From Hankyongella ginsenosidimutans (GTDB lineage: Bacteria > Pseudomonadota > Alphaproteobacteria > Sphingomonadales > Sphingomonadaceae): a DNA stretch of 64,000 nt. The stretch's first letter is position 1. Every line of letters begins with the position of its first letter. Below, piece after piece: positions 32,593-41,714 of this stretch. Both the position numbers and the translations under genes were made by a program. The notes under the pieces are model-generated. The model was not told the origin of the DNA, made no database searches, and was given only the letters and a program-made list of their open reading frames with translations. Where the stretch lies: assembly GCF_005144965.1 (NCBI RefSeq), contig NZ_CP039704.1:2278001-2342000 (forward strand). Reading direction: 5' to 3'.

Positions 32593-33391
32593 ATGAAGGG
32601 AATTTTGACGTTTCAATTAGCGTGTTTGTTCGCGCGATTGCCGGCGGTGCGCTGGGTACGGCGATGCTGGTCGCCGCATCGGGGCCGCACACGCGCAGGA
32701 TGGCACCGAACAACCCGCACCCAAACCGGAAACGCCGGCGCTGACGACGTCGGCGACCGTGGGGTTCGCCACCGATTACCGCTTCCGCGGCATCTCGCTG
32801 AACAACGGCCGTGAAACGATTCAAGGCAGCATCACGGCCGCGCACAAATCGGGCTTCTACGTGACGGCGTGGGGCAGCGCGTTTTCGGCAGTCGAAGGTG
32901 ATTCCTCTGAAATCGCCCTGTATGGCGGCTATCAGCGCAATATCGGCGGTGTCGGTGTCAATGTTGGCGTCGTGGCATATTTGTTCCCCGAAGACAGCAA
33001 CTTGTCGTTCCTGGAAATCTATGGTTCGGCCAGCAAGAAATTTGGCCCGGTAACGCAGACGCTCGGTGCCTATTTCGCGCCGAAGCAGGATAGCGATGGC
33101 GTGCGTCGCTCGTCGGGCGAAACCGGCAGCAGTGCCTATTACTACAGTACCACGACGCTGGCGGTGCCCAAGCTGCCCGTCACGCTGGGTGCGACCATCG
33201 GGTATGAAAAGGGTGCCCGGGTGTTGAGCCAGGGTGGGAAAGTCGATTGGGATTTGAGCGCGACGCTACGCCAATTCGGGCTGGACTGGAGTATCCACTA
33301 TATCGGTTCGGACGCACCGCGCGTGATTTCCTTCACTGGCAATAATATCACACGCGAGGCCGTAGTCGCTTCGATCAGCAAAACCTTCTAA
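32593..33391 (+). CDS. TorF-family putative outer-membrane porin
   Basis: About 265 aa beta-barrel protein of the TIGR02001/TorF type. A signal peptide (GGALGTAMLVAASGPAHAQD after correction) is followed by the family signature ATVGFATDYRFRGISLNNG and alternating beta-strand sequence ('YLFPEDSNLSFLEIYGSA', 'SAYYYSTTTLAVPKLPV'), ending with an aromatic residue (VASISKTF). Strong ribosome-binding site GGGAGAAGGG before ATG 32593. Breaks near 32635, 32683 and 32690. It probably passed small substrates for the aldehyde-oxidation genes before the IS insertion. Confidence 0.8.
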
Positions 33392-33498
33392 CTCCCGTTC
33401 CCGGCTGGTCCCATCGCGGTGCGTCATTGCATCACCGCCGGGGCCGGCCGGCCAGCCGGCGATTGACCGGTGGATCACCCTCGGGACGCGTAATTCGG

Positions 33499-33526
33499 GC
33501 TTGCGGAGCCGTCGAACTCCGCAAGC
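33499..33526 (+). promoter_or_regulatory. Perfect 10-bp hairpin upstream of the DUF779 gene
   Basis: GCTTGCGGAG (33499-33508) and CTCCGCAAGC (33517-33526) pair perfectly around an 8-nt loop, ending 20 bases before the ATG at 33547. It could be an attenuator, an RNA stability element or an operator. Just upstream (about 33438-33462) is a GGCCGGCC-rich stretch that could also fold. Confidence 0.5.
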
Positions 33527-33546
33527 TCCAGCATAGGGAGAGTTCG

Positions 33547-33930
33547 ATGACCGAAAGATTGCATAATGTTCCGCAGCGCGTGCTGGCAACCGATGCCGCA
33601 GTCGCATTGATCAAGGAAATTCGCGCGCAGCACGGCGACCTGTTGTTCCACCAATCGGGTGGCTGTTGCGATGGTTCCAGCCCGATGTGCTACCCGCGCG
33701 GCGAATTCCGTGTTGGGGCCAGCGATGTGCTGCTGGGTGAAGTCGCCGGTACCCCGGTCTATATTGGCGAGCGCCAGTTTGATGTGTGGAAGCACACGTG
33801 CCTGATCCTCGACGTCGTCGATGGCCGCGGCGGGATGTTCAGTCTGGATAACGGCACAGAACGCCGCTTCCTGGCACGCAGCCGCGCCTTTACGCCGGAG
33901 GAGATCGCGGCACTGGATGCAGCCGAATAG
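33547..33930 (+). CDS. DUF779 family protein
   Basis: Intact, 127 aa. Cys-rich segment HQSGGCCDGSSPMCYPRGEF matches DUF779, a small protein often encoded next to acetaldehyde dehydrogenases; biochemical role unknown, perhaps metal- or thiol-dependent. A further Cys occurs in VWKHTCLILDVVDG. AGGGAG lies six bases before ATG 33547. Its usual neighbour, the aldehyde dehydrogenase gene, is 2.1 kb upstream beyond the IS630 copy. Confidence 0.85.
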   Translation: MTERLHNVPQRVLATDAAVALIKEIRAQHGDLLFHQSGGCCDGSSPMCYPRGEFRVGASDVLLGEVAGTPVYIGERQFDVWKHTCLILDVVDGRGGMFSLDNGTERRFLARSRAFTPEEIAALDAAE

Positions 33931-34001
33931 CGTCAACCCATCCACCGAATGCCGGGGCTGAACAGCGCATTTGCACAGATATTTCGGCTGCCGGCGAACC
34001 G

Positions 34002-34367
34002 TTACGCTGCCTGGAGCGCGCGTTTGACTGCCTTGTCGAGCTGGTCGAGCGTGAACGGCTTTTCGATCACTTCGGTAATGAGCGCATCCAGGTTGTGCGC
34101 GCGTTGGCGCTCGTGGGAAAAACCGGTCATCATCAGGATCGGCAGATCCGGCCAGGAGTCGGCGACCTTCAGCGCCAGCGCGATGCCGTCCATCACAGGC
34201 ATGACGATATCGGTCAACAGCAGGCTGTAATCGCTGTCCTGCTGGAGCAGCGCAAAGGCGTCGCCGCCGTTCGCAACGGCTGTCACGCCGTGCCCAAGCG
34301 CTTTCAGGCCGCGCTCCACGAAGTCGCGGACCGCCACGTCGTCTTCAGCCACGAGGATGCGCGCCAT
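34002..34367 (-). CDS. cpdR: CpdR-like single-domain response regulator
   Basis: Intact 121-residue receiver domain without output domain. Acidic pocket ILVAEDDVAVRDFVERG, phosphoacceptor Asp in LLLTDIVMPVMDGIALAL, and conserved Thr/Lys in MMTGFSHERQRAHNLDALI and EVIEKPFTLDQLDKA. The RAHNLDALI stretch is typical of CpdR, which in Caulobacter directs ClpXP proteolysis of CtrA and other cell-cycle proteins. A possible CtrA-type site is noted at 15.4 kb. Confidence 0.85.
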   Translation of the reverse strand: MARILVAEDDVAVRDFVERGLKALGHGVTAVANGGDAFALLQQDSDYSLLLTDIVMPVMDGIALALKVADSWPDLPILMMTGFSHERQRAHNLDALITEVIEKPFTLDQLDKAVKRALQAA

Positions 34368-34425
34368 AACTTATCCGTTCCGCAGGCTGGGCAGGGTGCG
34401 ATGGCACATCCCGTCAGCCGGGGTT

Positions 34426-35319
34426 TCAGGTTGTAGAGTCCTGCGTGCCGTCGAAGGTGATCCGCAGGCGACGAGCAGTCGGCGGGAAGTCCTCGACGAC
34501 CGTCGTGAACGTGATGCTCTGACCGGCAAGAATCTGGTTCTGGGTGGTGCGGAACTGCCACGTGTGCACGGTGTTGCCTTCCGCATCGAGCATCACGCCG
34601 CGCAGTGGCGGCAGCTGCAGGACTTCAGCGGTCGGGTTCTCGATCTTGCCTTGAATGGTCTGCAGCCAGCGGCCGTTGGCGACCTCGGTCGGCGGCGGCG
34701 GCGGCGGGTAGCTGATCCGCAGGTTCTTGGCGGCGCGTTCGATCGCCTCGTCCGCGCCGGCCTTCAGGCCGAGGGTGCGTTGAAGGTCGCTGCGGGAAAT
34801 CGGGCTGTGGCCCCAAAGGACCAGGTTCAACCCCGCCAGACCGACGAACAGTACGGCGGCGACCCGGCCCCAGAACACCTCCGGATTGCGGCGGAACTTG
34901 CTGCGCTGAGCGGCGCCGACCTTCGCGGCGTTCTGCGAGGTGCGCCAGGTGCTGACGCTGATCGACGGCTGGGATTGGAAGCTCCAGTGGGAATCGTCCT
35001 GCGGCTGCTCCTCGACCTGCGGCTCCTGCGCCCAGCTCGGCGGTTCGGCGTCGTCGGCCAGGTTCGGGCGGGCGCGCGGTTCCTCCACCGGTGCTTCGCG
35101 CTGCTCCGTTTCCTCCCAGCGGAAACGGTCGGACGACGGCGCTGCGGCCTGCGCGGGCTTGGCGGCGTGGCCGACGAGATCGCGCTGGGCTTCCTCAGGA
35201 GGCGGAGCCTGGTGCCAGGAGTGCTTGCAGGCGGCGCAGCGCACGGTGCGGCCGGCGGGCCCAATCGCTGTGTCTGCTACCAGATACTTCGTTGTACAAC
35301 TCGGGCAGACGATAATCAT
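34426..35319 (-). CDS. MJ0042-type zinc-ribbon protein with DUF3426-like domain
   Basis: Intact 297 aa. N-terminal zinc ribbon with two CxxC pairs (IIVCPSCTTKYLVAD and TVRCAACKHSWHQ), a charged Pro/Glu-rich linker, one transmembrane helix (VAAVLFVGLAGLNLVLWG) and a C-terminal extracytoplasmic domain (WLQTIQGKIENPTAEVLQLP). The architecture is common next to ftsEX in alphaproteobacteria. Function unknown. Transcribed divergently from ftsE. Confidence 0.85.
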   Translation of the reverse strand: MIIVCPSCTTKYLVADTAIGPAGRTVRCAACKHSWHQAPPPEEAQRDLVGHAAKPAQAAAPSSDRFRWEETEQREAPVEEPRARPNLADDAEPPSWAQEPQVEEQPQDDSHWSFQSQPSISVSTWRTSQNAAKVGAAQRSKFRRNPEVFWGRVAAVLFVGLAGLNLVLWGHSPISRSDLQRTLGLKAGADEAIERAAKNLRISYPPPPPPTEVANGRWLQTIQGKIENPTAEVLQLPPLRGVMLDAEGNTVHTWQFRTTQNQILAGQSITFTTVVEDFPPTARRLRITFDGTQDSTT

Positions 35320-35471
35320 GACGGGTTACTTTCCTTGACGCCTCATACTACAGGGCATTCGTTCTGCCGTCACGGCTATGACAGGCCAGATGATAATTTC
35401 AAGGCATCTTGCAGCATTGACGATATTTTCGCGCAGCGCGGCGCGCAAGCCGCTTGCCTGCCCGCATGCTG

Positions 35472-35542
35472 GTGGTCCGACTCCGACATTTGCATCCTGC
35501 GGCCGCGCGCTCGAGAGCAAATGTCGGAGTCATCGGGACCAC
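35472..35542. repeat. GACATTTG-type palindromic repeat R1
   Basis: GTGGTCCGACTCCGACATTT (35472 on) pairs with AAATGTCGGAGTCATCGGGA and CCAC near 35520-35542; the loop is GC-rich (GCGGCCGCGCGC). With R2 it fills most of the 365-bp divergent gap between the zinc-ribbon gene and ftsE; I see no gene in that gap. Confidence 0.75.
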
Positions 35543-35560
35543 TGGCAACCCTCTGTTTCT

Positions 35561-35635
35561 AGTGGAGCTTTTGAATTTGACATTTGAGCGCCAGCCTGTC
35601 TGCACTCGGGACTCAAATGTCAGTTTCGCTCCACT
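35561..35635. repeat. GACATTTG-type palindromic repeat R2
   Basis: AGTGGAGC ... TTGACATTTGAG on the left pairs with CTCAAATGTCAG ... GCTCCACT on the right. It has the same plan as R1 (outer GTGG/CCAC arms, inner GACATTTG/CAAATGTC arms) and lies 18 bp from it. It ends 50 bp before the ftsE start, so the ftsE promoter must lie in or between these palindromes or downstream of R2. Confidence 0.75.
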
Positions 35636-35684
35636 GGACGCTGCCTGATGGACATGCAATGACGGGGCAAACGGAACGTCGCCA

Positions 35685-36402
35685 GTGACTACGGTAGTTA
35701 AATTCGAAAACGTCGGACTGCGCTATGGAACCGGCGCGGAAGTTCTGCGGGATATCAGTCTGCGCCTGGACGCGGGCTCCCTGCATTTCCTCACCGGCCC
35801 CTCTGGCGCAGGCAAGACCAGCCTTCTGAAGCTGCTGTATCTGGCGCAGCAGCCGTCCCGCGGCCTGATTTCCATCTTCGGCCACGATGTCGTCACCATG
35901 AAGCGGGATATGCGGCCGGGCCTGCGCCAGCGTATCGGCGTTGTGTTTCAGGATTTCCGCCTGCTCAATCATCTGTCCGCCTTCGACAACGTTGCCGTGC
36001 CGTTGCGCGTGCGCGGCGTCGAGGAGGGGCGGTGCGTCAACATGTTGGCGAACTCCTCGATTGGGTGGGGCTGACCGACCGGGCGCAGGCGCGCCCGCCA
36101 ACGCTCTCAGGCGGGGAGCAGCAGCGCGTCGCAATCGCCCGCGCCGTGATCGGCCAGCCGGAACTGCTGGTGGCCGACGAACCGACCGGCAACGTCGATC
36201 CGGAAATGGCTGGCCGGCTTCTGCGGCTGTTCATGGAACTGAACCGGCTCGGGACGACCCTGGTGATCGCCACCCACGACATGCATCTGATTTCGCGTAT
36301 TGCCGGTGCCAATATCATCAACCTGGATCGCGGCGCGCTCGCCCCGCCGGGCTGGACGCCGCCGGCGGCTGGGACAAGCCGCTGCCGCGGGGCCTGCGCT
36401 GA
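35685..36402 (+). CDS. ftsE: Cell-division ATP-binding protein FtsE
   Basis: ABC ATPase that, with FtsX, links the divisome to periplasmic peptidoglycan hydrolases. Walker A LTGPSGAGKTSLLK, Q-loop VFQDFRLLNHLSAFDNV, signature PTLSGGEQQRVAIARA, Walker B LLVADEPTGNVDPE, H-loop VIATHDMHLIS; about 239 aa. Breaks near 36028 (VEEG-) and near 36350 (GLDAAGGWDKPLPRGLR corrected). The stop overlaps the ftsX ATG (TGATG). Confidence 0.9.
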
Positions 36403-37301
36403 TGGGGCGGGTGCAGGAAATTCTGGGTGCCAGCAGCGCGCGGCTGCTGCCCAAGCCGCCGGAGGTGGTGCTGCGGGCGCATCAGGTGATCGCGGCGATG
36501 GCCTATCTCATGGCGCTCGCCGTCGGCTTCGTGCTCGCGCTGGCGGTCGCGACGTCGCACTGGGATGAGGGTCTGTCCAACCGTCTGACGGTACAGATCG
36601 TCGATGCGGACCGGGTACGGCGCGACCTGCAGGTCGACGCAGCGCTTGCCCTCATCAGGAATTTTCCCGGTGTCGAATCCGCCGCTGTCCTGCCGGAAGA
36701 GGCGGCGGAACAGCTCCTCGAGCCATGGATCGGCCGGGAGGCGATCAAGGCCGGGCTGCCGGTGCCGACGCTGATCGATGTTGTCGCCAGGCGGCATGAT
36801 GCGCTCGACGTCGCCGGACTGCGCGCGCAGCTCAAAGAGCCCGCACCCGGCGCGCGGGTCGACGACCATGCCCAGTGGCTGGGTGAGCTGGCGCGGCTGG
36901 CTGGCGCGGCGCGTGGCTTTGGCGTCTGGATTCTGGTGTTGGTCGGGGCGGCGCTGATCGCGGTCGTGAGCGTGACGACGCGCACTGCGCTTGCAGAACA
37001 GCGCGACGCCATCGAGATCCTGCATATGCTGGGCGCGCCGGATCGCGCGATCGCCGCCGATATCCAGCGGCAGTTTTTCCTGCAGGGCCTGAAGGGCGGG
37101 GCGATTGGCGTCGTGCTTGCGATGCTGAGCCTCTGGGGCATCGGCGCGCTTGCGGGGTCTTTGGTCGAGGGGCTGCTTGCCGGACCATTGGTCGGACCCT
37201 GGACGCTCGCGGCGCTGCTTCTGCTGCTGCCGTTGATTGCCGCAATGACCCTCGTCGCTGCACGCGTGACCGTGTTCGCCACGCTGAAGGCGCTGCCATG
37301 A
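36402..37301 (+). CDS. ftsX: Cell-division protein FtsX (ABC permease)
   Basis: Intact, 299 aa. One N-terminal transmembrane helix (MAYLMALAVGFVLALAVA), a periplasmic domain (TVQIVDADRVRRDLQVDAAL), and three C-terminal helices (WILVLVGAALIAVVSVTTRT; GGAIGVVLAMLSLWGIGAL; LAALLLLLPLIAAMTLVA) enclosing the cytoplasmic DAIEILHMLGAPD coupling segment. Start overlaps ftsE; stop overlaps the next gene by four bases, pointing to translational coupling. Confidence 0.9.
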   Translation: MGRVQEILGASSARLLPKPPEVVLRAHQVIAAMAYLMALAVGFVLALAVATSHWDEGLSNRLTVQIVDADRVRRDLQVDAALALIRNFPGVESAAVLPEEAAEQLLEPWIGREAIKAGLPVPTLIDVVARRHDALDVAGLRAQLKEPAPGARVDDHAQWLGELARLAGAARGFGVWILVLVGAALIAVVSVTTRTALAEQRDAIEILHMLGAPDRAIAADIQRQFFLQGLKGGAIGVVLAMLSLWGIGALAGSLVEGLLAGPLVGPWTLAALLLLLPLIAAMTLVAARVTVFATLKALP

Positions 37302-37858
37302 GGCGCCGCGCCGCCGGAGGGCTGGTGGCGCTGGCCTGCCTGCTGAGCGCGGTGCTCGGCGGGCTGGGCTTGTTCGCTGCGTTGCTGCCTGACGGGCAGA
37401 CGGCCCAATTGCGCACCGACGCCATCGTGGTGCTGACCGGCGGCAACGGCCGCGTTGCGCGCGCCGCCGAACTGCTGAAGGCGCACAAGGCACAATTGCT
37501 GCTGATTTCGGGCGTGCATGCCGATGTCCCCGCCGAGGATATCCGCCAGCAGTATGATATCCCCGGGCCGCTGTTCGCTTGCTGCGTGACGCTCGGGCGT
37601 ACAGCGGAGGACACGATCGGCAACGCCAACGAGACGCTGGCCTGGGTACGACAGAACAAGGTGCGCAGCCTGCGCCTGGTGACCAGCGACGTGCATATGC
37701 CGCGCGCCATGCTGGAGTTCCGCGCCGCGATGCCGCGGGTCGAGATCGTGTCCGACCCGGTGCGGAGCACACGCCGGCCGCTCATCGTCGTCAGTGAATA
37801 CACCAAGTACCTGCTTCGGCTGGCGATCGTGACTGTCACGCCGGGCCGCGCTCCATGA
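37298..37858 (+). CDS. DUF218 / YdcF-family protein
   Basis: Intact, 186 aa. Single N-terminal membrane anchor (LVALACLLSAVLGGLGLFAA) and DUF218 fold: TDAIVVLTGGNGRVARAAEL, 'LLISGVHADVPAED', RTAEDTIGNANETLAWV, VTSDVHMPRAMLEF. Overlaps ftsX by four bases and the next gene by four. The second DUF218 protein in the window; here tied to a cell-division and membrane-lipid operon. Confidence 0.85.
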   Translation: MRRRAAGGLVALACLLSAVLGGLGLFAALLPDGQTAQLRTDAIVVLTGGNGRVARAAELLKAHKAQLLLISGVHADVPAEDIRQQYDIPGPLFACCVTLGRTAEDTIGNANETLAWVRQNKVRSLRLVTSDVHMPRAMLEFRAAMPRVEIVSDPVRSTRRPLIVVSEYTKYLLRLAIVTVTPGRAP

Positions 37859-38564
37859 TGCTGCGTTTTGTTCGTGCGCTGCTGTTCGATGTGCTGGCGG
37901 CTCTGCTGACGGTGGTGATGGGCCTGCTGTTTCTGCCGCTGACGCTTTGGTCGGAACAGGCGACCTGCTGGGTCATGCGCAGCTGGGGCGGCTGATGCTG
38001 GTCCTGGTGCGTGTCGTCGTCGGCATCCGGGTCGAGGGGCCGGACTTGCGCGATCTGCCGGCGGGGCCGGTGATCCTCGCGCCCAAGCACCAGTCTTCGC
38101 TGGATGTCATCATCATGGTCGCGCAGCCTTGCTCGCCGGTGTTCGTGCTCAAGCGGGAGTTGCGCAGGATGCCGGTGATCGGCTGGTATGCGGTGCGCGG
38201 CGGGCATATCCTGGTCGACCGCGATGCCGGGCGCCGGCGCTGCGCGCCATGCTGCACGCAGCAGAGGCGGCGGTCGCCAAGGGGCGGCCGCTGGCGATCT
38301 TCCCGAGGGCACGCGCACGCCGCCGGGTGCGGCACCGGAGCTGAAGCCTGGATCGTGGCGGTCGCCAGCCAGCTGGGTGCGACCGTGGTGCCGATTGCGC
38401 TGAACAGCGGCCTGTGCTGGGGACGCAAGCAGTTCCTGAAGCGCCCAGGCGTCGTCGCGGTTGTGGCGCACCCGCCGCTTGCGGCGAGTCTGGGGCGCAA
38501 GACCATGCTGGCGGCCCTCTATGCCGGGATCAACAGTCTGAACCATGAGGATGCGCGAAGATGA
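37855..38564 (+). CDS. plsC: 1-acyl-sn-glycerol-3-phosphate acyltransferase
   Basis: Membrane enzyme making phosphatidic acid. N-terminal hydrophobic helix (LLTVVMGLLFLPLTL), catalytic HX4D in LAPKHQSSLDVIIM and the acceptor-binding motif in AIFPEGTRTPPGAAPELK (corrected). About 237 aa. Breaks near 37990, 38228, 38305 and 38345. Start ATG 37855 overlaps the previous stop, and the stop overlaps the DUF2125 ATG (ATGA). Confidence 0.87.
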
Positions 38565-39595
38565 GCCTTTCCTGGAAGCGCCACCGGATTGCCGCGCTGG
38601 CGCTGGCGCTCGGCTTGGCCGTCGCCGGGTATTTCGGCTACTGGCTCACCCGGCTGGAGGACTATCGCGGCCGCATGTCTGCCGTACTGGGGCAAGCGAC
38701 GCCGCCGTTCACGCTCAAGGGCGGTGCCGTCAGCTATGGTGGTTTTCCTATCGCCTGCAGGCAAGCATCAAGGACGGGGCGCTGGAGCGGGTGCGGCCGG
38801 ACTATCGGCTCATACTCAAGGGGCGGCACTTGAGGCCAACCAGCAGCCCTGGCGTGAGGACCTGACCATCGCCGCCATCGACCGCCCGGTGCTGGAGCTG
38901 GTCAGCAAGGCGATCAGCGGCGGCCTTGCCCTTAACGTCGAGGCGGCGCAGGCGCGCGCCAGCCTCAGCACCAACGCGCGCGGCGTCGAGCGGCTGTCGC
39001 TGGTGTTCGAGAAGGGCACGCTGCAGTTGACCCCTGGCTGAGCGGCACCACCGCAACGTTTGACCGGCTGGAAATCCACGGGCGGGAGACGGCGGCGCTG
39101 AACCGCCCGCGCGGCGACAAGAGCCCGACCGGGCCGGTATTTCTGGAATTCTTCCTGCGCGGCGAGGGCGTGGCGTTCGGCAAGGGCGCACAGCCGCTGA
39201 CTCTGATGGCCAGCCTCGGCGTGACCGGCGATCCCAGGGTCAAGCCCGGTGCGCCGATCGTGGAGCCGTGGCGGCAAGCCGGCGGTACGATCGAACTGTA
39301 CACCCTGCAACTGAAGCAGGGCAAAGACGAGATGGCGAGCGCACAGGCCACCCTGGCGCTGAATGGCGCGCGGCGCTTGATTGGCGCCGGCACCTTGAAC
39401 AGCCCATGTCCGCAGCAGGCGCTGACTCTGGTCGGGGTGCCTGTCGATGCTGCGCCGCCGGGGCACCACGAGCATCCGATCGCGTTGCCGTTGCGCCTGG
39501 AGGACGGCGCGCTGGTGCTGGATGCGCGCCAGCTGCCGATCAGCGGTGCTCCCGTCCGAAATCCGGCGCAGCCGTGTCCTGTGCTGCGTCGATGA
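38561..39595 (+). CDS. DUF2125 family envelope protein
   Basis: About 344 aa. N-terminal membrane anchor (IAALALALGLAVAGYFGYWL) and an extended beta-rich extracytoplasmic part (TPPFTLKGGAVSYGGFPYRL, 'GTIELYTLQLKQGKDEMASA') typical of DUF2125 in alphaproteobacteria; function unknown. Breaks near 38745, 38828 and 39040. The 3' end overlaps the convergent tyrA gene by about 55 bp, so its exact C-terminus (LPISGAPVRNPAQPCPVLRR as read) needs confirmation. Confidence 0.75.
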
Positions 39596-40459
39596 TCGAC
39601 CGGCGGATATCGCGGGTGCGGCTGAACAGATCGTAGAGCGCCTGACCGTCCTTCCAGCGGATCGCCCGTTGCAGCGCCGTCAAGTCCTCGCTGAAGCGCT
39701 GGAGGATCTCCAGCACAGCCTCGCCATTGTTGAGGAACACGTCGCGCCACATGGTCGGGTCCGAGGCGGCGATGCGGGTGAAGTCGCGGAAACCGCCTGC
39801 GGAATAGGCGATCACTTCGGATTTCGTCACCGTCTCCAAGTCGGATGCGGTGCCGACGATGGTATAGGCGATCAGATGCGGGACATGGCTGGTGACCGCC
39901 AGCACCAGGTCGTGGTGGCGCGCATCCATTACGTCGACGCGCGCGCCCAGCGCTTCCCAGAGCGCGCGCAGCCGCGCCACCGCGTCTGGGTCTGCATCGG
40001 CGGGCGGCGTCAGAATGCACCAGCGGCCAGCGAACAGGCTTGCGAACCCGGCGTCCGGGCCGGACTTTTCCGTACCGGCGACCGGGTGGGCCGGGACGAT
40101 GTGCGCATGGGCGGGCAGTGCCGTGCTCAGGGCGCTCAGCACTGCCTGCTTGACCGAGCCGACATCGGACACCACCGCGCCGTGCGCCAGATGCGGCGCG
40201 ATGGCGGCGGCGACAGTCGCCGTCGCACCGACCGGTACGCACAAGACGACGAGGTCCGCCTCGGCGACAGCACCCGCAACGTCCGCATGCCGGCTGTCGC
40301 CAAGACCAAGCGCTTCGATCCGCCCGCGTGTCGCGGGTCGGCATCATGGAGCGCGACATGCACGCCAGGCGCATGCTGGCGTAAGGCGCGCGCCAGCGAC
40401 GAGCCGATCAGCCCGACGCCGATGAGCGCGACACGGCGAAAACTCAGAGCTTCAGGCAC
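39540..40459 (-). CDS. tyrA: Prephenate/arogenate dehydrogenase
   Basis: NAD(P)-dependent oxidative decarboxylation toward tyrosine. Rossmann motif RVALIGVGLIGSSLARAL, VVSDVGSVKQAVLSAL, catalytic-His region HIVPAHPVAGTEKSGPDAGF and VTSHVPHLIAYTIVGTA. About 306 aa. One break near 40320 (DADPRHA-). The ATG overlaps the end of hisC by 16 bases, so hisC-tyrA form an operon; the HisC-type aminotransferase may also serve aromatic amino acids. Confidence 0.9.
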
Positions 40460-41535
40460 GCGCTTAGAACCTCAAGCATGCGGGTGTTCTCGGCCTCGGT
40501 GCCGATGCTGATGCGCAGGCAGTCCGGCAGGCCCTGGTTCGGCAGATAGCGCACCAGCACGCCATGCTCTTCAAGATACGCATTCGCCTGCGCGGCCGAG
40601 ACGCCCAAGCCTTCAGGGACATGCACCAGGATGAAGTTGGCGGCACTCGGCACGGGGTTGAGGCCCAACGCGCTGAACGCCTGCGTCAGCCGTGTGCGCC
40701 AGTGGTCGTTGTGCGCCTTGGCCTGCGCGACCCATGCCGTATCCGCCAGCGCGGCGACAGCGCCTGCCTGCCCGGTGGTGCTGACATTGAAGGGCGCACG
40801 GATCTTGTTCAGCGTGTCGATGATCGCCCGCGGGCCGGTCGCCCAGCCGATCCGTTCGGACGCGAGGCCGTAAATCTTGGAGAAGGTGCGCGTGTGCAGC
40901 ACGTTGGGCGCGGTCTTCGCCAGGTCCAGCCCGGAGTCGTAGTCCGGATGGTCGATATACTCGGCATAGGCGGCATCGAGGACCAGCACGACCGAACTCG
41001 GCAGGCCGGCATGCAGCCGTCGCACGGCATCGCGCAGGATCACGGTCCCGGTCGGGTTGTTCGGGTTGGCGAGGTAGACCACGCGGGTCTTGCCGGTGAC
41101 CTGCGCCAGAATCGCATCGACATCGGCGGTGTAGTTGGTGTCCGGCGCTTCGACCGGCAGTGCGCCGCAGCGCCGCGCGGCAATCGGATAGACCATGAAG
41201 CCATGGCGCACGTACAGAACCTCGTCGCCGGGCGCGGCATAGGCCTGGGCGACCAGAGTCAGCAGTTCGTCGGAGCCGGTGCCGCAGACGATCCGATCCG
41301 GGTCCAGCCCATGCAGGTCCGCCAGCGCACCCCGCAGCAACCGCGCTGTCGGGTCCGGGTAACGGTGCGCATCGCCTGCTGCTGCGGCCATGGCGGCAAC
41401 GGCGCGCGGGCTCGGCCCCAGCGGGTTCTCGTTGGAGGACAGCTTGACGACCGGGCAATCCCCGCCGGCCTTTGACTTGCCGGGCACATAGGCGTGGAGC
41501 GCGTCCAGCCAGGTGTTGGGGCGCGGTGCGATCAT
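40444..41535 (-). CDS. hisC: Histidinol-phosphate aminotransferase
   Basis: Intact, 363 aa. PLP-dependent fold-type I aminotransferase: KLSSNENPLGPSPRAV, NPNNPTGTVILRD, VLDAAYAEYIDHPDY, and the Schiff-base Lys in HTRTFSKIYGLASERIGW. Start ATG 41535 follows GAGGGAG; an open frame extends to 41619 but lacks family sequence there. In sphingomonads this enzyme lies next to tyrA, as here. Divergent from metX. Confidence 0.92.
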   Translation of the reverse strand: MIAPRPNTWLDALHAYVPGKSKAGGDCPVVKLSSNENPLGPSPRAVAAMAAAAGDAHRYPDPTARLLRGALADLHGLDPDRIVCGTGSDELLTLVAQAYAAPGDEVLYVRHGFMVYPIAARRCGALPVEAPDTNYTADVDAILAQVTGKTRVVYLANPNNPTGTVILRDAVRRLHAGLPSSVVLVLDAAYAEYIDHPDYDSGLDLAKTAPNVLHTRTFSKIYGLASERIGWATGPRAIIDTLNKIRAPFNVSTTGQAGAVAALADTAWVAQAKAHNDHWRTRLTQAFSALGLNPVPSAANFILVHVPEGLGVSAAQANAYLEEHGVLVRYLPNQGLPDCLRISIGTEAENTRMLEVLSACLKL

Positions 41536-41714
41536 CGAGAACTCCCTCAGGCAGACCCAGGTCATCCGGCGCGGCTGGAATCCCGTGATTCCAGTTTTCA
41601 CCGTCATGATGGTCATCAAAATCGGCGCAGACTTAGCAGCGCCTGCGTGCGGGAGTAAACCCGGCGTGTGTCAGGCCATTGACCGTGGCGGGGTGCGCCG
41701 CTAGCGCATCTGGG

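Noticed and set aside
33436-33462. GGCCGGCCGGCC-rich stretch as a recombination or attachment site
   Set aside because: Simple GC-rich self-complementary sequence; no matching partner site or integrase in the window.
41620-41714. SAM riboswitch upstream of metX
   Set aside because: The segment can form hairpins, but I could not match the conserved core of SAM-II or another SAM class.
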